Both the position numbers and the translations under genes were made by a program. Positions 55,451-64,000 of a stretch of DNA of 64,000 nucleotides are shown one piece after another. Within the stretch, counting starts at the first letter, position 1. Every line of letters starts with the position of its first letter. The DNA lies in assembly GCA_031216915.1 (NCBI GenBank), contig CM062294.1:162333455-162397454 (forward strand), given 5' to 3'. This DNA comes from Pictodentalium vernedei. Its lineage: Eukaryota; Mollusca; Scaphopoda; Dentaliida; Dentaliidae. The notes below the pieces were generated by a model, which saw only the letters and a list, made by a program, of their open reading frames with translations, did no database searches and had not been told where the DNA came from.

Positions 55451-56352
55451 GGAGGGGGATCCTGGGGGCACCAAAAATTTGCAAGACGTGATGTGGGGGT
55501 GGGTGAGTCTCTTGAGTGCACCAAAAATGTGCATTTCCAACTTGTGCAATTTTTTGCATTTTTTAAAAACATATCATTATATCAGTCAATATACGACATC
55601 ATTTGTGTTTCAAACCTTAAAGATGATGTACATCACACTCTTAACATAAATACAACATCAGGAGGCTTTATATGTTGGGGAAATGTCACACGTTAGTAGG
55701 GGGTGGGTGTCTTGTTCGAAATGTAAAAAATGTACAGACAATATTTTCCTTGACATTATGACAAGCGGACGACTCGGCTTGGGGACGAAACGTCCGTATA
55801 CCCTTTTTTCAAGCAAACTTTTCCTTTACAACACCTTCACATTTGGATAATTCAAAAACTGAGTTTCTGTTCATCTTGATATTTCACGAGATACATGTCA
55901 ATGCATGTCTGTATACAATAGCACCAATATAACAACATTTATCCGTTATAAACTTATATTATCGGTTATATGTACGTTTTTTTCGATTGAGGTTGTCACT
56001 GGCAGACAAGCTGTAACGAAATCAAGACTGAGAGTTCGATCTGAAATGACGAGATCATCAGCGGAGCATATTGACAAACCTCCAGAAGGACAGAACTCGA
56101 GTAATAATAATAACACTTTGGCCGGCCGCTGATTTGTCGCGGTTCTCGGGTGAGAAGGCCTGGCAACCCCTGAAGTGTAGATATGTCGGCCAATGTATCA
56201 CGCAAATCTTTGAGGCGAATAAAGTTGCAACAGAGTACATTTGATTCCTAGAGGGGGGCAGGCCAATTGCAATTGCATGGGCAATTCGACAGCGGAAATT
56301 ACGTAGTTTTTTCACTGAAATTTACTGTCCACTTCAAAAATCACATTGACGG
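55451..56352. other. no gene recognised
   Basis: It starts with a G-rich stretch (55448-55505). GGACGACTCGGCTTGGGGAC and ACGTCCG near 55770 recall the periodic words at 53575-53680. The 3' end of the FEN1-like element is expected between about 56230 and 56352, but no terminus was identified. Confidence 0.35.
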
Positions 56353-58212
56353 CTATAGAGAATTCTGTTCTGGAACACATTTATCTGACTGGGTATGTGG
56401 AACCCTTTGCGGGCCTACGGCCCGCTTGGGGTTCCTACAAGAATCCGAACTGCAATTACACAAACCTGAGCAAGAGAGTCCTGCCTTCTTACACCCACAC
56501 CTTTTTGTACAAGCACTCTTGCAACCACAACTGATCAGATTCAGTAGGTTATCGGGGGCACATGGCTTTGTGGCTGCAGTCGGTACAAGAAGTCCATTGT
56601 CTAGCGACCACCCCCAATCCGTCGGAGGAAGCGAAGTGCCCAGCCATTGTTGGACCTGGAGATAACATCTGTAGACATGTTGTTGTGCAGCATCGCTGCT
56701 TGGTGGGAGTGAGGTTAGGTCGATGGGTTTATTCAGTTTAGATTTTGCTACATAACGCTTGTAAGTGACATATCTATATTGGTCGAGAGAGGAAACAGTT
56801 TTACTCCCGTATAAGATCAGGAGAAGTTGTTCCACGGCAGCGGCTACTGCACTTGGTGTACTGTCATCCGCCAAAATTGTGTTGACATACTGTTGTGAGT
56901 CGGTAGTAACATCGGAGACAATTGTACTGAATACTTTCTTCTTACCAACTCGAAAGAGTGCAGAAGTAGTGTCACAACCACTTATAGAATGTGCTACACG
57001 GAGGTTGCTTCTATGGTCACCCATTTTGGTTGCTATTTCACTAACTGAAACTAGTAAGTTTGGGGTAATGGAATACATCATGTGAATATTACATCCCGGT
57101 TGAACTCGAGAGGTAAGAATGACTAACAAGTCTGTGTCTGTTCCCACAACGACAACATTGTTGTCATCTTGAGCGATGTCAAGTGCAGTTTCGGCTATCA
57201 GTACATCAGCATCAGCCTCGGCCTGCTTGGACTGAATATTGATAGCAGATAGCTCCTGCATTAGAAGATCGATCAGTTGGGTTTTGTTCTTGGCATTTGC
57301 AAGGAAATCGGATTGGGGTGTGGTGGCTGGTAACTCGGGTGAGATATTGATATCAATGGAATACCTGTCTTTAGATCTACGGGCTTGTTCCATGCACTTT
57401 GTCGACATTGTACAAGCATAACCATCAAAAACAACCACGACGTTCGCCCCAAAATGTCTCACTAGATAATTGGAATATGATGTACATATGTCCTTATATG
57501 ACGACTGTTTAGGCCATACAACTGCCCTCAATAAAAATCCACCATCTACAACAAACAGAGAATGTTCTGGGATTTTAGTTTGCTCGGAACCGTATGTTTT
57601 GAGGATCTTACCGAGCGTGCTTTTCTGTGTCTTCCTCATTCCAGCAGAATCAAACAATGCTGGTGGTTTCGGGGCGAGTTCATATTTGAGATACTCTTCC
57701 ATCTCTGCTTGTGACTGAATAACACATGTGATGCGGTTGAACAGAATTGTGGGGTCAATCACTACCTTACTTCCACGGACTTTGATGCTATTTGCCATCG
57801 ATGCGAAGGACTTCACAGTGTCAACACGTCGTAGTTTGATGCTGTTGAACGTTTTGCTTACAACATTCGATACGCAACATTCACCAATTTTGCGAACTTG
57901 GTCACAGTTCACAGTTTCGTCGGCCACAAGCCCGGTCGCTATAGAGACTAATTGTAGTGGATCTCTATTCTGAAAGGGGAAATGCACTCTGAGCCAGTTC
58001 AATAATTTGGTGATATCATTGGCATCAGTCAATTGTGAACTTTGACGGAGATCCCGATGTTGTTCGCCATGACCAGTGTGAACATGAACAAAATTTTCGA
58101 GAGCATTACATATCGGAAGGCAAAGAGGTAGTCCATGTACCCATTTCGCAACAGTGCTATCGGTTATTCCCCTGCCATGTGTGAGACCACCAGGGAGCTT
58201 GAACATTCTCAT
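56353..58212 (-). CDS. FEN1/XPG-like nuclease with C-terminal CXC domain, probable mobile-element protein
   Basis: A 619-residue open frame. Its acidic motifs follow the order of the FEN1/XPG nuclease core: VVDGGFLL (Asp 223), VVFDGY (263), EADADVLIAETA (332-336), VVGTDTDLLV (358-361) and HSISGCDTTSALFRVGKK (414), the last like the GCDY-GIG element of FEN1. Residues 562-592 (CGC, C, CGC, C, CNC) match the tesmin/TSO1 CXC DNA-binding motif. The N-terminal part (GGLTHGRGITDS, KWVHGLPLC) belongs to a large family of uncharacterised animal proteins that I recognise by pattern only. The frame is open upstream of the ATG to about 58273, so the true start lies further upstream. It is intronless and next to a repeated terminal region. 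Nuclease activity is inferred. Confidence 0.75.
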   Translation of the reverse strand: MRMFKLPGGLTHGRGITDSTVAKWVHGLPLCLPICNALENFVHVHTGHGEQHRDLRQSSQLTDANDITKLLNWLRVHFPFQNRDPLQLVSIATGLVADETVNCDQVRKIGECCVSNVVSKTFNSIKLRRVDTVKSFASMANSIKVRGSKVVIDPTILFNRITCVIQSQAEMEEYLKYELAPKPPALFDSAGMRKTQKSTLGKILKTYGSEQTKIPEHSLFVVDGGFLLRAVVWPKQSSYKDICTSYSNYLVRHFGANVVVVFDGYACTMSTKCMEQARRSKDRYSIDINISPELPATTPQSDFLANAKNKTQLIDLLMQELSAINIQSKQAEADADVLIAETALDIAQDDNNVVVVGTDTDLLVILTSRVQPGCNIHMMYSITPNLLVSVSEIATKMGDHRSNLRVAHSISGCDTTSALFRVGKKKVFSTIVSDVTTDSQQYVNTILADDSTPSAVAAAVEQLLLILYGSKTVSSLDQYRYVTYKRYVAKSKLNKPIDLTSLPPSSDAAQQHVYRCYLQVQQWLGTSLPPTDWGWSLDNGLLVPTAATKPCAPDNLLNLISCGCKSACTKRCGCKKAGLSCSGLCNCSSDSCRNPKRAVGPQRVPHTQSDKCVPEQNSL

Positions 58213-58258
58213 TAAACACTGCTCTATGGTCTGATCAGAATATATCCCGTCCCAGAAT

Positions 58259-58548
58259 TTATCTGAGCGCCTTATAAATGGTAAAGTAACCTTTCGCAGT
58301 GAACAACTTCAAATCATCCTGTTGCATTATTTCTGTTAGCTCATTCATCTGCTGCAAATAGAGATGAGAACTTTTTGCGTATGCAAAATGACCACCTGCG
58401 TGAAATACTGGAATCATATTGCGAACACAATATGTGTGGAGTTCCCAGTCGCCTGTGCGCTCTGCTCTCAAGAACAACTGGAGAAGACCTATTTGCTCGT
58501 AGTATTGTACCCAAAGCTTTCCTGTGCGTCCTACATCAAGGGCGTGTA
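58259..58548 (-). pseudogene. upstream part of the same protein, frameshifted
   Basis: The frame encodes RTGKLWVQYYEQIGL, RAERTGDWELHTYCVRNMI, FHAGGHFAYAKSSHLYLQQM and KGYFTI, the segment that precedes the 619-residue frame in the family. Four extra bases (TATA at about 58273-58276) shift the frame by +1. Upstream of about 58548 the reading frame is closed and no start is visible, so the N-terminus is lost or lies in another frame. Confidence 0.7.
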
Positions 58549-59039
58549 CACATTACATGCCAATGCATCTTGAGTGTAGGCGAACACCACATTATGTGAT
58601 TTAATCGAACATGGAAATTGAAACAATGATGCTATAATACGGTATTTGAATGAGAAAAGTCGATGCCGTTTGAATTTGAGTTTAGGGGGTATGGTTAATA
58701 TTTCACACGTTTCACCAGTTCATTATGGAATAAATGACTATTGTTATATATCATTATAAAGCCACTGCTTTTCTGCAATTTTTGATATATAATTTAACTC
58801 CCAAAGTAGTCGTAGATTTGATTTAATGGACGTTGTGTACCGTTGTGTGTATGAAAACAATAGAAAATTTTTCGTAATTTTGTACATTTTCGTGAATATT
58901 TCACCATTGAGTGTGAGGATTGGTACAAAGTTGGCATTTTCTGTTGGGGATATGTATTCTCAATATAATTCAGCACGATATTTATGATTCTCACCCTACT
59001 AAGGCGAATAAGAATGAGAAATATGGAGCTGGGTCGAAT
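58549..59039. other. 5' flank of the element, no clear coding
   Basis: AT-rich, lying between the frame-shifted gene and the repeated terminal region. A 103-codon minus-strand frame (58794-59105) overlaps the terminal repeat and looks non-coding. Confidence 0.4.
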
Positions 59040-59195
59040 TTTTTTTTTCATCAAAAAAACGCTATAACTAAAAAAGCTCAACTCGGATTCCTGGGGACTT
59101 TTCACACTTTATCCGCAATGTGTGTCCCGGAAACATATAAAAAAATCAGCTTTCTCCGATTTTTTTCCTTACTTTCTCATTTTTATGTCTAATGT
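59040..59195 (-). mobile_element. terminal region of the unnamed element (copy 2)
   Basis: Its reverse complement reads CACATTAGACATAAAAATG, AAAAAAATCGGAGAAAGCTG, AAAAGTCCCCAGGAATCC, GTTGAGCTTTTTT, the same order and spacing as 30300-30430. It lies upstream (minus-strand sense) of the FEN1-like gene. The outermost conserved bases are CATTAG near 59193. Confidence 0.6.
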
Positions 59196-59885
59196 GCCTG
59201 GACTATGAGGTTCTAGTCTCGCATGCGTCGTGTGCTGACATTTAGTCTTCTCGCTATGTGAGTTTGAGTTTAGTATCCCTGTCAGTAGACCAGCTTTCTC
59301 CAGCGTAGATCCAAACGCTTTCTCGTGGTAGCCTTCCATTTGTCATCAGATGTAGGTTTCCAGGGTTTTTCCTTCTGATTGTGCTGGAGGTTGTCAAGCC
59401 CCCGTTGTTCCTTGACTTTATCAAATGCTCCTGAACTGGCTAACTAGTGGCAAATACGATTTGCGAGTTATTACATTCCTAGAGTGTAGCAGAGATCAGA
59501 CTATGTTAACAGTAGAGCGCAGTTTTGTACACTGTACAGATTTTATTCATATCAGGCTGAGGAATTGTAATGAAACATTCCTATGAGATCTATTTTGTAA
59601 TACAAAAGGCATGTGATTATATAGTTTCTCAAGGAAATCAACCTTTCTAATAAATTTTATATTGATTTCATTCCTATAGATTGGTTTGCTCCTCATGTGT
59701 GTTAGAGGATCCGTTCCCTGTTTGCTCAGTTTCTCAATCAGTCTAATCTGGAAAATGTAACAATATCTCAGCTGTGAATTGTACCCAATACATGCAGTGA
59801 GTAAAAGGCCAACAAGATCCTTAATGAAATCGTTACTTCTGTTTTACAAACTTTCACTGAACACTGTTACAGGTACGACTGGCAT
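59196..59885. other. no gene recognised
   Basis: No motif-bearing frame and no repeat partner in the window. Confidence 0.3.
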
Positions 59886-60260
59886 TAGTACTACTAATTG
59901 TAACTACTACTACTACATCTACTACTACTGCTGCTGCTGCTACTACTACAACTCTTTCAGTAGCTCCTCGGAAATGTATATTATATCAACTACAAATACC
60001 ACTACTGCTGTATCTAGTATTGTTACTTCTACTACAAAATACAACTAGAATATAAGTGAAAGACGACCCGAAACCATCATTATTATCTATCCTAAATGAA
60101 ATCACGATTTTGAAGTTACCACCATTTACGTACAACTGTTACTCGTATCTCTACAATTAATACTACTAGTGTTGCTACAACAGTGACATCTGTTACTTAT
60201 TCTACTAAAACACCGGCTACTACAGCTTCTATTACTACTAAACTAATATTTAGAGAGTAT
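59886..60260. repeat. (ACT/ACTGCT)n-type simple sequence
   Basis: Interrupted trinucleotide tracts (ACTACTACTACTAC, TGCTGCTGCTGC, ACTACTACAACTC) continue in degenerate form to about 60260. The tyrosine/cysteine- and threonine-rich frames here are by-products. Confidence 0.75.
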
Positions 60261-60362
60261 TATTACAATTACCAACACCGCTACTATAAGAGCTGCAGGC
60301 AAGTGCGTCGGGAAAATGATCGAAACCTGAATCGTCCGGCCTGTGACGGCTTCAGTTCGACT

Positions 60363-60435
60363 GACAAATATTCCAGCTCCATTCTCAAGCCATGCCTTTC
60401 TCGAAGGCATGTCTTGGTGATGCGATTGGAATATT
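60363..60435. other. imperfect hairpin of about 70 nt
   Basis: AATATTCCA and TCAAG, CCATGCCTT on the left pair with AAGGCATG, CTTG and TGGAATATT on the right around a TCTCG loop. It may be a structured RNA or a small foldback relic. Confidence 0.3.
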
Positions 60436-60734
60436 AGTCAGTCTGGATTATAGGTAAAAAAATCAAGGCCTCGTGGACATTTATGCGTGAATAAATAAAA
60501 CTTACAGGTAACTGTCATGACAAACAGATAACACGTAGAGAACCGGTATATTGCATTGGTCGAACTGGGCAACCAAAATTCGGAATAAGGTACTACAAAC
60601 CTTCACTTCTGTCGCAGGCTTTGTGTGTCGTACAGGTACAAGTATTTATTGTATGTATTAACCACTTGGACCCTGGTGGTATCTTCCATATCAGTTCAAT
60701 GCCAGCAAGTAGAAGAGTCCATATTCATTATTTG

Positions 60735-60837
60735 GGGGTTCACCAATTAATATTGTCAACGTGCAGCCTTGGGGCTGCACGGGTACACCAATGAATATTT
60801 TCAACGTGCAGCCTTGGGGCTGCACGTTGAAAATATT
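60735..60837. repeat. tandem 46-bp repeat forming a perfect hairpin
   Basis: 60794-60813 (AATATTTTCAACGTGCAGCC) and 60818-60837 are perfect 20-nt complements with a TTGG loop. The preceding copy (about 60748-60781) carries the left arm and the GCAGCCTTGGGGCTGC core but not the outer right arm, as if a 46-bp unit was duplicated. Confidence 0.7.
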
Positions 60838-61204
60838 GATCGGTCTACCCAACACATTAATTTAACAGGCATCTTACTTAATTAAGTTATGAAGTATCAC
60901 ATTCCTGTACCGGAAAAGAGGCCTCTCGGGTTCAAAGAGGTAAGAAGGTGAACCTTTATTACCAACATGTAATTCATGTGTTAGAACCCGATTCTGACGA
61001 GCATGTCCTGACTAGAAATTAAGAGGAGAGGTATCATACACATAAACCACCCTTACCGACTCCCTTCGACAGAAGCGAGTGTTTCTATCGATGGTACTAC
61101 CCCTTTTAATCTTGCCATAGTCGTTGTCTCCTATAATAAGGCAATCACCACTCCATGGTTGGAGAGCATACTTACTTTTGGCGATACACATACGAATGTG
61201 AATC

Positions 61205-63830
61205 ATGCTCAAGCTCAGCTTAGATTGTAGTGTTCACGCTGTCAGGTGCTCAGCTTAGACTGCAGTGTTTAAGTTCCCGGGTGCTAAGCTTAGCATAGTT
61301 ACTTTTGACGACACATATACGAATGTGAATCATGCTCAAGCTCAGCTTAGATTGTAGTGTTCACGCTGTCGGGTGCTCAGCTTAGACTGTAGTGTTTAAG
61401 CTCCCGGGTGATAAGCTTAGACTGTAGTATTTACGCTGTCGGGTGCTAAGCTTAGATTGTAGTGTTTACGCTGTCGGCTGCTCAGCTTAGATTGTAGCGT
61501 TTACGTTGTCGGGTGCTCAGCTTAGATTGTAGTGCTTACGCTGTCGGGTTCTAAGCTTAGATTGTAGTATTCACACTGTCGGGTGCTAAGCTTAGATTGT
61601 AGTGTTCACGCTGTCGGGTGCTCAGCTTAGATTGTAGTGATTACGCTGTCGGGTGCTCAGCTTAGATTGTGGTGTTTACGCTGTCGGGTGCTCAGCTTAG
61701 ATTGGATGGTTTACGCTGTCGGGTGCTCAGCTTAGAATGTAGTGTTTACGCTGTCGGGTCCTAAGCTTAGACTGTAGTGCTCACGCTGTCGGGTGCTCAG
61801 CAGCTTAGATTGTAGTGTTTAAGCTGTCGGGTGCTCAGCTTAGATTGTAGTTTTTACGCTGTCGGGTCCTAAGCTTAGACTGTAGTCCGCACGCTGTCGG
61901 GTGCTCAGCAGCTTAGATTGTTGTGTTTACGCTGTCGGGTGCTCAGATTAGACTGTAGTGTTTACGCTGTCGGGTCCTAAGCTTAGACTGTAGTGCTCAC
62001 GCTGTCGGGTGCTCAGCAGTTTAGATTGTAGTGTTTACGCTGTCGGATGCTCAGCTTAAACTGTAGTGTTTACACTGTCGGGTGCTAAACTTAGATTGTA
62101 GTGTTTACCCTGTCGGGTGCTCAGCTTAGATTGTAGTGTTTACGCTGTCGGGTGTTAAGCTTAGACTGTAGTGTTTACGCTGTTGGGTGCTAAGCTTAGA
62201 TTGTAGTGTTTACGCTGTCGGGTGCTCAGCTTAGATTGTAGTGTTTACGCTATCGGGTGCTAAGCTTACATTGTAGTGTTTACGCTGTCGGGCGCAGAGC
62301 TAAGATTGGAGAGTTTACACTGTCGGGTGCTCAGCTTAGATTGTTGTTTTTACGCTGTCGGGTCCTAAGCTTAGACTATAGTGCGCACGCTGTTGGGTGC
62401 TCAGCAGCTTAGATTGTAGTGTTTACGCTGTCGGGTGCTCAGCTTAGACTGTAGTGTTTACGTTGTCGGGTGCTAAGCTTAGACTGTAGTGTTTACGCTG
62501 TCGGGTGCTTAGTTTAGACTGTAGTGTTTACGCTGTCGGGTGCTAAGCTTAGATTGTAGTGTTTACGCTGTCGGGTTCTAAGCTTAGACTGTAGTGTTTA
62601 CGCTGTCGGGCGCAGAGCTAAGATTGGAGTGTTTACACTGTCGGATGCTCAGCTTAGATTGTTGTTTTTACGCTGTCGGGTCCTAAGCTTAGACTGTAGT
62701 GCGCACGCTGTCGGGTGCTCAGCAGCTTAGATTGTAGTGTTTACGCTGTCGGGTGCTCAGCTTAGACTGTAGTGTTTACGCTGTCGGGTGCTAAGCTTAG
62801 ACTGTAGTGTTTACGCTGTCGGGTGCTTAGCTTAGACTGTAGTGTTTACGCTGTCGGGTGCTAAGCTTAGATTGTTGTGTTTACGCTGTCGGGTTCTAAG
62901 CTTAGACTGTAGTGTTTACGCTGTCGGGTGCTCAGCTTTTATTGTAGTGTTTACACTGTCGGGTGCTAAGCTTAGATTGTAGTGTTTACCCTGTCGGGTG
63001 CTCAGCTTAGATTATAGTGTTTACGCTGTCGGGTGCTAAGCTTAGACTGTAGTGTTTACGCTGTTGGGTGCTAAGCTTACATTGTAGTGTTTACGCTGTC
63101 GGGTGCTCAGCTTACATTGTAGTGTTTACGCTGTCGGGTGCTAAGCTTACATTGTAGTGTTTACGCTGTCGGGTGCCCAGCTGAGATGGTAGTGTTTTTT
63201 TCGCTGTTGGTTGCTAAGCTTAGATTGTAGTGTTTACGCTGTCGGGTCCTCGGCTTAGATTGTAGTGTTCACACTGTCGGGCGCTCAGCTTCGATTGTAG
63301 TGTTTACGCTGTCGGGTGCTAAGCTTAGATTGTAGTGTTTACGCTGTCGGGCGCAGAGCTAAGATTGGAGTGTTTACGCTGGCGGGTGCTAAGTTTAGAT
63401 TGTAGTGTTTACGCTGTCGGGGACTCAGCTTAGATTGTAGTGTTTACGCTGTCGGGTGCTCAGCTTAGATTGTAGAGTTTAGGCTGTCGGGTGCTAAGCT
63501 TAGATTGTAGTGTTTACGTTGTCGGGTGCTTAGCTTAGATTCGGGTGCTCAGCTTCGATTGTAGTACTTACGCTGTCAGGTGCTCAGCTTAGATTGTAGT
63601 GTTCACGCTGTCGGGTGCTAAGCTTAGACTGTAGTGTTTACGCTGTCGGGTGCGAAGCTTACACTGTAGTGTTTACGGTGCCGGGTGTTCAGCTCAGATT
63701 GTTGTGTTCACGCTGTCGGGTGCTCAGCTTAGATTGTAGTGTGCACGCTGCCGGGTGCTCATCTAAGATTGTAATGTTTACGCTGTCAGGTGCTAAGCTT
63801 AGAATGTAGTGTTCACGCTGTCAGGTGCCA
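61205..63830. repeat. 35-bp minisatellite with 318-bp higher-order period
   Basis: Roughly 74 head-to-tail copies of a unit carrying GCTCAGCTTAGATTGTAGTG and TTTACGCTGTCGGGT. Variants alternate CTCAGCTTAGATT with CTAAGCTTAGACT, the latter creating HindIII sites. A CAGCAGCTT variant is 3 bp longer. A block starting GGCGCAGAGCTAAGATTGGA at 62291 recurs at 62609, giving nine units plus 3 bp (318 bp). The entry flank (ACGAATGTGAATCATGCTC, about 61192 and 61320) is itself duplicated, so the array grew over its own edge. Confidence 0.95.
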
Positions 63831-64000
63831 ATTTAACCAATTGCACTAAACACGATTTGTCACAAAACAATATTCGCTGGCTGAGATGTTGGCACCAAAA
63901 AACTTGCTTTCACTAGTGGAGGGAAGCCATTTCAGCAGTGAAGAGCGAGTTTGATGACGAAACGAAAAGACAATTTTTCAATTACAAGGAAATCGTCAGC
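63831..64000. other. no gene recognised; right flank of minisatellite
   Basis: Unique sequence after the last unit; too short to assess. Confidence 0.4.

Noticed and set aside
56267..57973. plus-strand open frames opposite the 619-residue frame
   Set aside because: Shadows of the minus-strand gene, without motifs.
63615..63809. 64-residue cysteine-rich protein
   Set aside because: Translation of minisatellite units.
61205..63830. CRISPR-like array
   Set aside because: The 35-bp units are contiguous with no unique spacers, and the genome is eukaryotic.

Overview
The window looks like a repeat-dominated intergenic stretch of an invertebrate animal genome, probably a marine one. It is AT-rich by eye, has many poly-C/poly-G runs, and carries animal transposon families: Ty3/gypsy, a non-LTR LINE, Tc1, hAT, pogo-like and piggyBac-like elements, and tRNA- and 5S-headed SINEs. 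Long elements with a tandem core of about 165 bp, ending in a hairpin plus GAGCTAAAAA, resemble repeats I associate with bivalve molluscs. A lophotrochozoan, perhaps a mollusc, is my best guess, but it is not proven. No conserved host gene was recognised. Nearly every coding region with a recognisable family belongs to a mobile element.

Layout. Positions 1-10,200 hold small inverted-repeat elements (TTAA piggyBac-like MITEs and two other families), a tRNA-headed SINE (5067-5434), a 5S-headed SINE with the same body (8554-8976), a cluster of promoter-like motifs (6421-6624) and a miRNA-precursor-like hairpin (2590-2655). Positions 10,946-21,668 are one decayed Ty3/gypsy retrotransposon on the minus strand with LTRs of about 2.3 kb. 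Later arrivals hit it: a SINE, a piggyBac-like MITE, a nearly intact Tc1 element inside the integrase, and a hAT MITE in the leader. Positions 22,794-30,141 look like a nearly intact LINE: a coiled-coil ORF1, an unusual repeat-rich spacer of 2.3 kb, an endonuclease/reverse transcriptase ORF2 with one frameshift, and an (ATTC)n tail.

Positions 30,300-30,886 and 56,353-59,195 carry two copies, in opposite orientation, of one end of an element I cannot name. The second copy encodes a 619-residue FEN1/XPG-like nuclease with a C-terminal CXC cysteine cluster. This is the best candidate for something undescribed.

Positions 32,230-49,600 hold long composite elements with tandem cores, short inverted ends and a 3' hairpin, plus two direct segmental duplications. 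Positions 50,245-54,888 hold hAT-like and pogo-like MITEs, three SINEs and a hAT deletion derivative with a BED-finger fragment. Positions 61,205-63,830 are a 35-bp minisatellite with a 318-bp higher-order period.

The genes do not form a pathway. The window is best read as a record of successive insertions, with nesting that gives relative ages.
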